A DNA stretch of 64,000 nt from Bacteroidales bacterium. Its GTDB lineage: Bacteria > Bacteroidota > Bacteroidia > Bacteroidales > Marinilabiliaceae. The notes under the pieces were generated by a model, which saw nothing but the letters and a program-made list of their open reading frames with translations, did not search any database and was not told where the DNA came from. How positions within the stretch are numbered: the first letter of the stretch is position 1; every line of letters begins with the position of its first letter. The stretch lies in contig CAAFWU010000063.1 of the NCBI GenBank assembly GCA_900766825.1, forward strand, positions 1 through 64,000, given 5' to 3'. The position numbers were made by a program, and so were the translations under genes. Positions 42,812 through 52,650 of the stretch are shown here, one piece after another.

Positions 42812-45094
42812 ATGCAAAACTGGCTGCACAAAACATACAAGGTCTTGACCAATGCCGCATCGGTGGTTTTGCTACTGATGACAGCATGGGCATGCTCTTG
42901 CCACACGTCAGATAAGGCACCAAGCAGTTGGGACGAGACGTTGGCTGCACTCGACTCGGCCTGTTGGCACACCGACACGGCACGCTCACGCGCCCTCTTT
43001 ATTCAAGCCAAGACACTGAGCAAAAGCAGAATACACAAGTTGATTTTGGAGGCATATGGGGTAAGCACACAGCACCGCATCGACAATCAGGACAACCTTA
43101 TTGCCATAGCCAGCGAACTGGAACCCCTCTCGGCACACCGAACAAACATCAAGGCAGCCCTGATGCATATGTACGTGGCTTGGGCCGACATTATTGACAC
43201 AGCGGGCATGACACCACGCGTCCACGGCATCAGAAGTCGCACTGCAGCCTTGGCCTTCGAGTTGGGGCGCAACGACATATTTGTGGATCAGCAAACCAGC
43301 ATACTCAAAGCGCAAGAGTTGGCCGGCAACTACACTGTGGCCATATCGGGCTACAGGCAACTCATTGCCTTCTGTCAGAACAAGGGGCTTAGGGAGAATG
43401 AGAAAAACTTACTCTACCATCTGGAACTGGCCTTTATTTCTATGGGCGACCTACCCATGGCACTTTATTATCTGGACGACATACAACATCGGCTGGACAC
43501 CTCGGCCATTGAGCGCTGTCACTATTACGGGGCCATATCGCGTTACTATTGCGTGGCGCATGACACGGCACTCTTCCGTCAGTCCATGAATCAGGTAGCC
43601 CTCTACATGACCATGCCCCACGTGACAGAATACTTCCGCTCGACACTCGATGGGCTCTGGGCCGAATACTACCTCTCGTTCAACAAAGTAGACTCGGCAA
43701 TGGCCGCCATAGCCCGCTTGGACAAGTATTGCCCCAGCAAGAGCCGAAGTATGTATGAGAAACCAGAATATCGCAAATTGCTCAGAGCCAGAGCCATGCT
43801 GAGTCTGGGAAAGAACCACGAAGCCAAAGAGATTTTAGATAGCATAGATGCAGCCAGTCTGCGCGCCACCGATGTTGTGCTCTTTGAGACGTATGCCGAC
43901 GTGGTCAAGAGCTACTACATGTCGGTGGGCGACGACTACAACGCCTACTACTTTACCAAGCAGAAAAGCAACATGTTGGACTCGCTCCGCAGCGAGATTG
44001 TGGGTCACAACCTGGCCTACATGAGCCTATCACATAGGCTGGACACCACCATGATATCGCAAGACGCCCGCATGACCGAGGTGAAGGTGGAAAAGCGCAA
44101 ACTGAGCATAATGCGCGGCATTGGCACCACCATAGCCCTGCTAACCTTGGGTCTGAGCATAGGATTCTACTACTATTGGGACATGCGCCGCAGCCGCAAA
44201 CGCAGCGAGATGCTCGAGGCTCTAAAGACCAATTTGGCAGAGGAGGTTCGCCTTCGGAAAATTGAACTCGAGGCCCAACGTAAACTCCTCTCTGAGAGAA
44301 ACGAGACCCTACTCAAAGAGATGCAGTTTGCCAAACATGTGCAGACCAACATACTGCCATCCGACAATATGCTAAAGTTCAACGGCTTGTGCGGTCACTT
44401 TGTATTCTGGCGACCCTGCTTGCTCATTGGTGGCGACTTCTACTGGTATCATCAGATGGGCGAGAAATTGTTCGTATGCGTTGGCGACGCCACAGGTCAC
44501 GGAGTGCCTGGAGCCCTGATTGCCATGGCAGCCTCCACATTGCTTAGCGACTTGGCAGCCGATGGACTTCACACCACGCCCGCCGACCTCATGGAGGGTC
44601 TGAGCAACGACCTGCAACGCATACTGCGCGAAAACCGCAAGATTGCCAACAAAGACAGTGTGGACATGAGCATTGTCTGCATCGACAACGAAGCCCAGCG
44701 CACCACCATAAGCCTGGCTCGTCAGAAAGCCTACGTGGTGAATGCCGATGGCAAGCCTCGCAAGATAGAGGGCGTGAAACGCAGCGTGGCCGAGCCCGCC
44801 GAGGATGCTCAGAACCAGCACTTTACAAACACAGACATAGACCTCAGATTTGGCGACTGCCTATACCTAACCTCCGATGGTTTCGAGTCGCAGTTTGGCG
44901 GACCACGCAACACCAAGCTAAAACGCAAGGGTTTGGTAACCATGCTCCAAGAGGGACATATGCTGTCCATGGAAGAACAGGGACAAGAACTCCAACGCCG
45001 TTTCGATGAGTGGAAAGGTCACAACGACCAGACAGACGATGTGCTGGTAATTGGACTTAGGTTCTGTGGATATGGGAAACAGGTGGGGCAGTAG
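42812..45094 (+). CDS. TPR-TM-SpoIIE (PP2C-type) serine phosphatase
   Basis: This 760-residue protein is organised like its upstream neighbour: N-terminal export signal with a possible lipobox (TAWAC), TPR-like periplasmic region (about 45-400), transmembrane segment (about 434-455, IALLTLGLSIGFYYYW), coiled coil (about 460-510) and a SpoIIE phosphatase domain. Its metal ligands look intact: IGGDFYWY with Asp542, VGDATGHGVPG with Asp559, LTSDGFES with Asp689 and TDDVLVIGL with Asp742/743. It would dephosphorylate a Ser/Thr-phosphorylated protein, classically an anti-sigma antagonist, in response to a periplasmic signal. No anti-sigma or STAS gene is adjacent. Pairing with a dead paralogue suggests a heterodimer. 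Confidence 0.88.
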   Translation: MQNWLHKTYKVLTNAASVVLLLMTAWACSCHTSDKAPSSWDETLAALDSACWHTDTARSRALFIQAKTLSKSRIHKLILEAYGVSTQHRIDNQDNLIAIASELEPLSAHRTNIKAALMHMYVAWADIIDTAGMTPRVHGIRSRTAALAFELGRNDIFVDQQTSILKAQELAGNYTVAISGYRQLIAFCQNKGLRENEKNLLYHLELAFISMGDLPMALYYLDDIQHRLDTSAIERCHYYGAISRYYCVAHDTALFRQSMNQVALYMTMPHVTEYFRSTLDGLWAEYYLSFNKVDSAMAAIARLDKYCPSKSRSMYEKPEYRKLLRARAMLSLGKNHEAKEILDSIDAASLRATDVVLFETYADVVKSYYMSVGDDYNAYYFTKQKSNMLDSLRSEIVGHNLAYMSLSHRLDTTMISQDARMTEVKVEKRKLSIMRGIGTTIALLTLGLSIGFYYYWDMRRSRKRSEMLEALKTNLAEEVRLRKIELEAQRKLLSERNETLLKEMQFAKHVQTNILPSDNMLKFNGLCGHFVFWRPCLLIGGDFYWYHQMGEKLFVCVGDATGHGVPGALIAMAASTLLSDLAADGLHTTPADLMEGLSNDLQRILRENRKIANKDSVDMSIVCIDNEAQRTTISLARQKAYVVNADGKPRKIEGVKRSVAEPAEDAQNQHFTNTDIDLRFGDCLYLTSDGFESQFGGPRNTKLKRKGLVTMLQEGHMLSMEEQGQELQRRFDEWKGHNDQTDDVLVIGLRFCGYGKQVGQ

Positions 45095-45197
45095 AGTTAA
45101 GGGACAAAAACTGTCCTCTTAATCACTTACATTATAACTTTTTTACTCAAATCACGTAATAACACAATTAAGTAGGTGTATGTTTACGCGGTAAAAA

Positions 45198-45241
45198 TTG
45201 ACCACCTCAATCAAAAAATAAATTAAAAGTCAGGTGGTTAA
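45198..45241 (-). other. inverted repeat in the gap after the SpoIIE pair
   Basis: TTGACCACCT at 45198-45207 pairs with AGGTGGTTAA at 45232-45241 (one wobble, 24-base AT loop). On the minus strand a short T run follows, but no minus-strand gene ends here. The rest of 45095-45361 is AT-rich with no gene seen. Confidence 0.35.
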
Positions 45242-45361
45242 AAACACTAGTTCGATAAAGATGCACACACAAAGCCAAAAGCCTAAAATAGAGACACTTC
45301 TGAACCGAAGCGAACGGAGGCTTATGGGCACTGGCAACGAACCCCCAGCACTATCCATGCA

Positions 45362-45721
45362 ATGAAGACAACAAATCAGCTGTTGGACGACATACGGTCG
45401 GTCATAGCGACCAAAGGAAGCAACACCACGGTGTGCGACATCTTATCATTGGTAGACAACTATGCCATTGATTCGTGTGGTGGTGTGTGCCGTATAACCT
45501 TATGGGAAAATCAGATACAGGGTCTTAGATGCATTGAACTCCATTTGGACAACCTCTTCAGCTCCCCCAACACCACCATTCCATACCTTAAGGTGGAGTT
45601 CGACCTAAGCGTGGAAGGCAGTGCACTGCCTGGGTGGAACGAAGGCTACAACGGAAAAGCCAAGGTGACAATGGGTCACACCGACCAAGGAGCAACTTAC
45701 ATTGAATTTAATTTGATTTAA
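45362..45721 (+). CDS. small hypothetical protein, 119 aa
   Basis: I do not recognise this protein. It has no signal peptide or membrane segment. An N-terminal helix (KTTNQLLDDIRSVIATKG) precedes an apparently beta-rich body with two cysteines in CGGVC. The frame is uninterrupted, uses codons like its neighbours and has no competing frame, which supports it being real. The start ATG has no strong ribosome site. It stands alone between the SpoIIE pair and ysxC. Confidence 0.5.
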   Translation: MKTTNQLLDDIRSVIATKGSNTTVCDILSLVDNYAIDSCGGVCRITLWENQIQGLRCIELHLDNLFSSPNTTIPYLKVEFDLSVEGSALPGWNEGYNGKAKVTMGHTDQGATYIEFNLI

Positions 45722-45894
45722 AAGCATATTTTTCCCAAATTAGAGTTCTAATTGTGCAAGAAAATCCTAAAGGAGGCTCTGTGTTGGTGAACAATAACAA
45801 ACAAAACCACGCCGTTGACACCCTCTGATAAAGATTTCTTTTCGTACAACAAACCACCCAATACAGCAACAAACACATATCATTTCCCAACGAC

Positions 45895-46509
45895 ATGAAC
45901 ATCACATCCGCCCAGTTCATGACCAGCAGTGCCAAGGTCAATCAATGCCCTGACACCAATGTGCCCGAGTTCGCTTTTATCGGACGATCTAATGTAGGTA
46001 AATCCTCGCTTATCAATATGTTGTGCAACCACAAGGGTTTAGCCAAAGTGTCTGGCACCCCTGGTAAGACACAGCTCATCAACCACTTCAATATCAACAA
46101 CGGCGAGTGGAATCTGGTGGACCTGCCAGGCTACGGCTACGCCAAAGTACCCCTCGGCGAGAAGGCCAAGTTCCTCAACATAATAACAGACTACGCCCTT
46201 AAGCGCCAGCAACTTACCATGTTCTTTGTTTTGGTGGACGTGCGCCACTCGGTGCAAACCGTAGACCGCAACTTCATGGAGTTCCTTGGCTTAAACGGCA
46301 TACCCTTTGCCATCATATTCACCAAGGCCGACAAAGTGAAAGGCAATGAATTGGACACCAACATTGCCCGCTACAAGCAAGAGATGCTAAAAACATGGGA
46401 GACACTGCCTCCCATGTTCGTAACCTCGTCACAAAAACATCAGGGACGAGACTTGCTTTTGGCCTACATAGAGAGTGTGATAAACAACGTGAAAGAAAAC
46501 AAAAAGTAG
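45895..46509 (+). CDS. ysxC: ribosome biogenesis GTPase YsxC/EngB
   Basis: This 204-residue TRAFAC GTPase helps assemble the 50S subunit. G motifs are G1 GRSNVGKSS (30-38), G2 in the SGTPGKTQ segment, G3 DLPGYGYA, G4 TKADK and a G5 region VTSSQKHQG. Length and order are exactly those of the family. The ATG at 45895 begins with the usual MNITSAQFMTS. The next gene starts 15 bases after the stop, so they are likely cotranscribed. Confidence 0.96.
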   Translation: MNITSAQFMTSSAKVNQCPDTNVPEFAFIGRSNVGKSSLINMLCNHKGLAKVSGTPGKTQLINHFNINNGEWNLVDLPGYGYAKVPLGEKAKFLNIITDYALKRQQLTMFFVLVDVRHSVQTVDRNFMEFLGLNGIPFAIIFTKADKVKGNELDTNIARYKQEMLKTWETLPPMFVTSSQKHQGRDLLLAYIESVINNVKENKK

Positions 46510-46524
46510 GAGGAGTAGAGAGAG

Positions 46525-48045
46525 ATGAAGAGACTACTCCTGATGGTGATTGTTGCCTTGGCAACAATGGCATCGCCCAAGTGCTTGGCGCAGAGCAGCA
46601 ACGAGAAGACACAGTTGCGCGAGATGCGCGGTATCTGGGTGGCATCAGTGGCAAACATCGATTGGCCTTCGGCCCCTGGTCTTAGCCCCGAGGCTCTCAA
46701 GAACGAAGCCATCAGCATTTTGGACAGGTCGAAAGCCATGGGTCTAAACGCTGTGTTTCTGCAAGTTCGCCCCTGTTCCGATGCCATTTATCCATCGAAG
46801 TTAGAACCCTACACATCATACTTGGTGGGCGACCAATTCAACAAGCCCCTCGGCTTCGACCCACTCAACTTTTGGATTCACGAAGCGCACGCTCGAGGTC
46901 TTGAACTCCACGCATGGATTAACCCCTTCCGTGTGACGCAAAAAGCCAACTTCCTCTGTGCCGACAACCACATTTCCAAGACTCACCCCGACTGGATTGT
47001 GACCTACGCAGGCAAAATGGTTCTGGATCCAGGTCTGCCACAGGCGCGCGCCTATGTGCGGGACGTGGTCATGGACATTGTGGACCGCTACGATGTGGAT
47101 GGCATCCACTTCGACGACTACTTCTACCCCTACCCCTCCAAGGGCGAGGTCTTCAACGACTCGGCATCCTTTGCCATGGACAACCCCGAGCACCTCTCAC
47201 GCGACAACTGGCGACGCCGCAATGTGACAGCCGTAATACGTGCCGTATCCGACTCCATAAAAGCGGTGAAGCCTTGGGTGCAGTTCGGCATAAGCCCCTT
47301 TGGCGTTTGGCGAAACCAGAAAGATGACCCACGTGGGTCCAAAACCAGAGCTGGCGTTACCAACTACGACGTGCTCTACGCCGACATCATGGACTGGATA
47401 GAAAACGATTTGGTGGACTACATTATGCCCCAAATCTACTGGGAACGAGGCAATAAGTGGTGCGACTTCGACACACTGCAAAAGTGGTGGGGACAGCACA
47501 GCACCGACCACACCCACATCTTCATTGGTCACGCGGTCTTTAAGATAAACACGGGCAACAACGCTCGTGTGGGGTGGAACGACCGCAAAGAGATGCCTGT
47601 GCAGCTATCTATGGTTCGCGAAAACAACAAGTTGCACGGTAGCGTCTTCTTCAGCTACCGTCAGTTCAATCGCGACATATTGGGTTTTGAACAATACCTA
47701 TCATCGGACTTTTACAAAAACAAGGCTCTACAGATGACCATGGCACAAGAGCCCACCGAGGAGGAAAAGATTGTGGTGGACCATTTGGAACGCGACGGTC
47801 GCCTACTCCGCTGGGACGTTAAGGGCGACACCTCCATGGTCCGATTCTACATGGTCTTCCGCACCCTCCGCTCCGACATGGACGAGATTGGCAAGAACGA
47901 GACCATATTGGATATTGTGGACCAACCTTATCTGATAATGCCCGTGAACGAGGGCCATAGGCAGCGCTACGTCTACCGCGTGTCAGCTGTGGACAAATAC
48001 CGCCGCATTCACGACATATCGCGCCGCATAACAGTAAGAGAGTAA
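46525..48045 (+). CDS. family-10-like glycosyl hydrolase (GHL10/DUF187), exported
   Basis: The 506-residue protein has a signal peptide ending near KCLAQ. The mature part begins with REMRGIWVASVANIDWPSA, the opening of the GHL10 (DUF187) TIM barrel. It continues with AVFLQVRPCSDAIYPSKLEPY, HAWINPFRVT, DGIHFDDYFYPYPS with the likely catalytic acids, and FGISPFGVWRN. A C-terminal beta domain (about 410-506) follows. The family is thought to cleave glycans such as peptidoglycan-related or surface polymers; the substrate is not certain. It follows ysxC closely. Confidence 0.9.
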   Translation: MKRLLLMVIVALATMASPKCLAQSSNEKTQLREMRGIWVASVANIDWPSAPGLSPEALKNEAISILDRSKAMGLNAVFLQVRPCSDAIYPSKLEPYTSYLVGDQFNKPLGFDPLNFWIHEAHARGLELHAWINPFRVTQKANFLCADNHISKTHPDWIVTYAGKMVLDPGLPQARAYVRDVVMDIVDRYDVDGIHFDDYFYPYPSKGEVFNDSASFAMDNPEHLSRDNWRRRNVTAVIRAVSDSIKAVKPWVQFGISPFGVWRNQKDDPRGSKTRAGVTNYDVLYADIMDWIENDLVDYIMPQIYWERGNKWCDFDTLQKWWGQHSTDHTHIFIGHAVFKINTGNNARVGWNDRKEMPVQLSMVRENNKLHGSVFFSYRQFNRDILGFEQYLSSDFYKNKALQMTMAQEPTEEEKIVVDHLERDGRLLRWDVKGDTSMVRFYMVFRTLRSDMDEIGKNETILDIVDQPYLIMPVNEGHRQRYVYRVSAVDKYRRIHDISRRITVRE

Positions 48046-48098
48046 GCATATTAGAGAGCCACATACGTAGAGATTTGGCTCACAAACAGCAACAAGAT

Positions 48099-48581
48099 AT
48101 GCTAAGGCGAGACTACATAATGAAGCTCCTGCAAGAGCTCTTCAGTGCCATATCGGATCTGCTGGACGAACATGAGGCCGAGACGGGTTTAGGTTCCGAG
48201 AGCACAAAGCCCGAACGCCAACGCCAGATTGAGTCTCTCTACACTTCATTTGGGGCCAACAAAGATTTCTTCCGCTCAGCCGATGAGGACGAGATTCTGT
48301 ATAAGGTTGCACAAAACGCAGCCCAATCCGAAGGAGGCCCCGATGCAGAAGCCGCTGACGTTACCATACAGAACCTCACCAACCGATTGGAACTACTGGC
48401 CTACCTGCTCTATGCCGATTTCAAGATATCGGACCTAAGCCCCGCCCTGCGCCTCGATGTGGCCCGCCGTTCATTGGCTCTATACCAAAATGTGACCGAG
48501 CACACCGACACATTCTCTTTGGAACGCATGGAGCGAATGACCGAACTAGAGCAATGGATTGAGAAGAACAAAGTGGAGTAA
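48099..48581 (+). CDS. DUF6483-like helical protein
   Basis: This 160-residue protein starts at the ATG at 48099, giving MLRRDYIMKLLQELFSAI, which resembles the N-terminus I associate with DUF6483 proteins. The longer frame from a TTG at 48075 is rejected for that reason. The protein is predicted to be all helical, with TPR-like repeats in the second half (LLAYLLYADFKI, ALRLDVARRSLALYQNV), and is acidic. There is no signal peptide. The function is unknown. It follows the GHL10 gene by 53 bases. Confidence 0.65.
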   Translation: MLRRDYIMKLLQELFSAISDLLDEHEAETGLGSESTKPERQRQIESLYTSFGANKDFFRSADEDEILYKVAQNAAQSEGGPDAEAADVTIQNLTNRLELLAYLLYADFKISDLSPALRLDVARRSLALYQNVTEHTDTFSLERMERMTELEQWIEKNKVE

Positions 48582-48695
48582 GAGCAACAAAATCAAGTTC
48601 CTTTCTTCCCCTCATTGGCGAGGCTCCACCCCCTACCCCACCCTAAACAATCTCCTTTGCGTTACAAAAAACACAGATAATTACCCAACCAAGAA

Positions 48696-50255
48696 GTGGT
48701 AAAACAGATAACCCTAAACTTGGCACCCGCCGAGGCTGCCGACGAGACATACTGCCGCAAGCGAGCGGCCGAAGAGATTGATGTGGCTCAGACGAGCATA
48801 ACTGCCATGCGACTGGTTCGCAAGTCCATCGATGCGCGCCACCGCAACGTGGCTGTGACCTTGACCTTCGACGTCTTTGTGGACGAAGAGCCACAGCCCG
48901 AGAAACTCGACCTGCCTGGCTATCAGCCTGTGGGTCATGCCGACCCCGTGATTGTGGTTGGTGCAGGTCCAGGCGGACTCTTTGCCGCCCTCCGACTCAT
49001 TGAGTTGGGTCTCCGCCCCATTGTGTTAGAGAGAGGCAAAGATGTGAGCGAACGCAAGAAAGACTTGGCCATACTGAACCGCAACGAAGGTTTGGACCCC
49101 GAGTCGAACTATGCCTTTGGCGAGGGCGGCGCTGGCACATTCTCGGATGGCAAACTATTTACTCGCAGCACAAAACGAGGCTCGGTACGCAAAATTTTGG
49201 AGGTCTTCTGCCACCACGGGGCTCAGCACGACATCCTCATAGATGCCCACCCACACATTGGCACCGACAAGCTGCCCTACGTAATCAAAGCCATGAGGCA
49301 GACCATTGAGGATTGCGGCGGCGAGGTGAAGTTTGGGGTCAAGGTGACCGAATTGCTCACCAACGGTAACAAGGTCTGCGGCGTTAAGTTGCAAGACGAC
49401 AGCCGCATTGAGGCTCGAGCCGTAATTCTGGCCACGGGTCACTCGGCACGAGACGTATACGAGATGCTCCTCCGTCAGGGCGTGGCATTGGAACAGAAAA
49501 CATGGGCCATGGGCGTACGCGTCGAGCACCCACAGGAACTCATCGACCAGATACAATATCACTCGCCCGAGGGCCGAGGCGAATACCTGCCCCCCGCAGC
49601 CTACTCCATGGTCACTCAGGTCGAGGGTCGAGGCGTCTACTCCTTCTGCATGTGCCCAGGCGGCTTCATTGTGCCCGCAATGACGGGAGCTAACCAAATG
49701 GTGGTCAATGGTATGTCGCCCTCGCACCGTGGCTCGCCATTTGCCAACAGCGGCATGGTGGTTGAGATCCGCCCCGAGGACATAGGCCCCTTTGCAAACG
49801 ATGGCGTGCTGGGTGGCATTCACTATCAGGCTGAACTTGAACGACTGAGCTACGTGAACGGCGGCCGAGGCGTGGTGGCACCTGCTCAAGGTTTAGCGGA
49901 CTTTGTGGATGGTCGCGTCTCGTTCGACTTGCCCGAGTGCTCATACATTCCTGGTCTCGTATCGTCGCCACTCCACTTCTGGTTGCCAGACAACATTGGT
50001 ATGCGCCTCCGCAAAGGCTTCGAAGACTTCGACCGCCACGCTCATGGTTTTGTTACCAACGAGGCTTTGGTGGTGGGCGTCGAGAGCCGCACATCGTCGC
50101 CACTGCGCATTGTGCGCAACACCGACACATTGCAGAGTCCATCGCTCGAGGGTCTCTTTCCCTGTGGCGAGGGCGCGGGCTACGCTGGCGGCATTGTATC
50201 GTCGGCCATCGATGGCGAACTTTGTGCCGAACAGGCAGCACTCTTATTGAAATAG
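48696..50255 (+). CDS. FAD-dependent oxidoreductase (COG2509 type)
   Basis: The 519-residue protein has a small N-terminal alpha/beta domain (about 1-80), then a Rossmann FAD site VIVVGAGPGGLFAALRLIE near 85, the COG2509-like GEGGAGTFSDGKLFTRS near 147, an NAD/FAD-type ILATGHSARDVYE, and the C-terminal FAD contact FPCGEGAGYAGGIVSSA. This matches the group annotated as uncharacterised FAD-dependent dehydrogenase; the substrate is unknown. The start is GTG at 48696, since no ATG gives the full N-terminal domain. It is followed by a strong terminator. Confidence 0.9.
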   Translation: MVKQITLNLAPAEAADETYCRKRAAEEIDVAQTSITAMRLVRKSIDARHRNVAVTLTFDVFVDEEPQPEKLDLPGYQPVGHADPVIVVGAGPGGLFAALRLIELGLRPIVLERGKDVSERKKDLAILNRNEGLDPESNYAFGEGGAGTFSDGKLFTRSTKRGSVRKILEVFCHHGAQHDILIDAHPHIGTDKLPYVIKAMRQTIEDCGGEVKFGVKVTELLTNGNKVCGVKLQDDSRIEARAVILATGHSARDVYEMLLRQGVALEQKTWAMGVRVEHPQELIDQIQYHSPEGRGEYLPPAAYSMVTQVEGRGVYSFCMCPGGFIVPAMTGANQMVVNGMSPSHRGSPFANSGMVVEIRPEDIGPFANDGVLGGIHYQAELERLSYVNGGRGVVAPAQGLADFVDGRVSFDLPECSYIPGLVSSPLHFWLPDNIGMRLRKGFEDFDRHAHGFVTNEALVVGVESRTSSPLRIVRNTDTLQSPSLEGLFPCGEGAGYAGGIVSSAIDGELCAEQAALLLK

Positions 50256-50308
50256 CAAACCTAAGAGTGGGCGGTTAGGCACAAAACGCATAACATTAGA
50301 ACACAACG

Positions 50309-50359
50309 CGGAACCTCGGGGTGATTGGGTACAACGGTCACGCAGAGGTTCCGTTTTTT
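50309..50359 (+). terminator. terminator of the FAD oxidoreductase gene
   Basis: A perfect 9-bp outer stem CGGAACCTC/GAGGTTCCG (50309-50317 with 50345-50353), an inner GTGA/TCAC pair, and TTTTTT at 50354-50359. Confidence 0.9.
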
Positions 50360-50435
50360 GATATTCTGCACATTAGCATAACTTACCAACCATGGAGTCC
50401 TATGGGCTCAAACGAGGAAACAAAGAAAAGGGACA

Positions 50436-52382
50436 ATGGCAACAGAGGAAAATAGGGAGAGCCAGCCAACCGACGAGCAGCGCTATCTGGCCGTGCTAAA
50501 AAAATACTGGGGCTACGATGCTTTCCGCTCCATCCAGCTGGACATCATACGTTCCATTGGGTCGGGCAGAGACACACTGGGTCTCATGCCCACGGGCGGC
50601 GGCAAGTCCATAACCTTTCAAGTGCCCGCTTTGGCACAGGAGGGCGTCTGCTTGGTTGTGACCCCACTGGTGGCCCTAATGAAGGATCAGGTTCAGGCTC
50701 TGAGACGACGGGGCATACTGGCTCATGCCGTTCACTCGGCCATGAAACACGATGAGATATTGGCGGCCTACGACAACTGCGTCTACCAAGCCGCCAAATT
50801 CCTCTACGTATCGCCCGAACGCCTCCAGAGCGACCTCTTTCTCATCAAGGTGCAGAACATGAACATAAGCATGCTGGTGGTGGACGAGGCCCACTGCATA
50901 TCTCAATGGGGCTACGACTTCCGCCCCTCCTACCTCAGCATAGCCCAAATTCGCGACATGCTGCCTGGTGTGCCCACATTGGCTCTTACGGCCACAGCCA
51001 CACCAAAGGTGGCCAACGACATAATGACGCAGCTCCATTTCCGCGAGCCTAACATGTTCAAAATGAGCTTCGAGCGAAAGAACATAGCCTACATGGTTCG
51101 CTACACCAACTCCAAGGAGAGTGAGATGCTAAAGATGGTGCAGAGGGTTCCGGGCTCCGTTATTGTGTACGTTCGCAACCGCGCCCGAACTCGCGAGTTT
51201 GCGCAGATGCTATCGGCTGCGGGCCACAAGGCGGACTTTTTTCATGCTGGTCTGCCCCCACAAGAGAAAGACCGCCGACAAGAGTCTTGGACCAAGGGCG
51301 AGACACGTATCATTGTCTGTACCAATGCTTTTGGCATGGGCATTGACAAACCCGACGTACGTCTGGTCATTCACATGGATGCCCCCGAATCGCTCGAGGC
51401 CTACTTTCAAGAGGCTGGTCGTGCGGGTCGCGATGGCAAAAAATCCTTTGCCGTATTCCTCTGGAGCCAAACCGACGCCGCCCGACTTAGGACCCACGTA
51501 ACCAATAGTTTTCCGCCCATAGAGTTCGTCATTAGGGTCTACAACAGCATCTGCAACCGATGTCAGGTAGGCTGGGGCACTGGGGCTGGACACATAGAGA
51601 CATTCGACCTGCCCACTTTCTGCAAAGCCAATGGCTATCAGATTGCGCAAACCCTTGGTGCTTTGGCCATTCTGAGTCGTGCTGGCTACATGAGCTATGA
51701 GCCCAACGTTGAGTTTCAGGCTCGTGTGGTCTTTACCGTTGAGCGCGGCAGCCTCTACGACATCGAGGAGCGATTTCCGCATTTAGACCCTCTTATAAAA
51801 ACCTTGCTCCGCTTCTACACTGGTCTCTTTTTGGACTTTGCCACCATAGACGAGGCATACATTGCCAAACTGTTGGGCGTGAGCCGACAAGAGGTCTACG
51901 AGCGGCTGCTGGAACTCAACCGACTTGGGGTGGTAAACTACAATCCGCAGACCAAAGCATCTTACATCACATGGTTGCAAGATAGGGAACAAGATCAGTA
52001 TATGGTTTTTCCAAAATCGGTCTATGCCGACCGTTTGGCCGATGCCCGTGCCCGCAGCGAGAGCGTAATTGCCTACTGCTCAGACCAGAACCGATGCCGC
52101 AGCCGCATGCTTCTGGAGTACTTTGGCGACGAGAGCGGTGCCAACTGCGGACAATGCGACACATGCATTGCCCACAAAAACAGCAGAGACATAACGGCCG
52201 AGGAGTACAATGCCATGGTGGCCTACGTAAAACAACGCCTATGCCAGGGTCCCGTGAACAGGCAAGCCATGTGCGAAAGCCCTGACTTTGACCCAGGTAG
52301 ACTCAGCATTGCCATAAGCGTCATGACCCAAGATGGAACAATAGAGATGGACCAGATGGGCATGCTAAGCCTAAAACAGTGA
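50436..52382 (+). CDS. recQ: RecQ-family ATP-dependent DNA helicase
   Basis: The 648-residue 3'-5' helicase acts in recombination and fork repair. Motifs are motif 0 YWGYDAFRSIQ, Walker A TGGGKS (53-58), DEAH (150-153) followed by the RecQ aromatic loop CISQWGYDFRPSY, TATATPKV, FGMGIDKPDVR and QEAGRAGRDG. The RecQ zinc domain has cysteines at C548, C554 and NCGQCDTC near 576-583. The winged-helix region is not standard and there is no clear HRDC domain, so this is the shorter RecQ type. AT-rich sequence with no promoter match lies upstream. Confidence 0.95.
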   Translation: MATEENRESQPTDEQRYLAVLKKYWGYDAFRSIQLDIIRSIGSGRDTLGLMPTGGGKSITFQVPALAQEGVCLVVTPLVALMKDQVQALRRRGILAHAVHSAMKHDEILAAYDNCVYQAAKFLYVSPERLQSDLFLIKVQNMNISMLVVDEAHCISQWGYDFRPSYLSIAQIRDMLPGVPTLALTATATPKVANDIMTQLHFREPNMFKMSFERKNIAYMVRYTNSKESEMLKMVQRVPGSVIVYVRNRARTREFAQMLSAAGHKADFFHAGLPPQEKDRRQESWTKGETRIIVCTNAFGMGIDKPDVRLVIHMDAPESLEAYFQEAGRAGRDGKKSFAVFLWSQTDAARLRTHVTNSFPPIEFVIRVYNSICNRCQVGWGTGAGHIETFDLPTFCKANGYQIAQTLGALAILSRAGYMSYEPNVEFQARVVFTVERGSLYDIEERFPHLDPLIKTLLRFYTGLFLDFATIDEAYIAKLLGVSRQEVYERLLELNRLGVVNYNPQTKASYITWLQDREQDQYMVFPKSVYADRLADARARSESVIAYCSDQNRCRSRMLLEYFGDESGANCGQCDTCIAHKNSRDITAEEYNAMVAYVKQRLCQGPVNRQAMCESPDFDPGRLSIAISVMTQDGTIEMDQMGMLSLKQ

Positions 52383-52485
52383 ACATCAAAGGGAACGACA
52401 TGGCAATGACACAAAAGAGAAAAAAGTAAGCAAAAGGGGTAAAAAAATGCTTACAAAATGAGCACCCACGAGCCAAATATTAGGC

Positions 52486-52493
52486 TACCTTTG
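52486..52493 (+). promoter_or_regulatory. -7 element upstream of tdk
   Basis: TACCTTTG matches TAnnTTTG; no matching -33 is seen. The leader would be about 150 bases and starts with a GC-rich hairpin (GGGGG ... CCCCC with an inner GGC-AAAA-GCC, about 52501-52530). Confidence 0.45.
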
Positions 52494-52650
52494 TGCATAA
52501 GGGGGTGCGGAGGCAAAAGCCCCAATCCCCCAACCTCAGCCATGCCAAGTAACCCGACAGACCGCGTGCGAACGGCGGACTCCAGTGTGCCCATTGCCGA
52601 GGTCTAAAGAACAACCGAAAATAGAACATCCAAAAGAAAAATCTAAGACC

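Noticed and set aside
52427..52454. GTAAGC/GCTTAC inverted repeat after recQ as a terminator
   Set aside because: The stem is only 6 bp, and the T-rich side is on the minus strand, where no gene ends.
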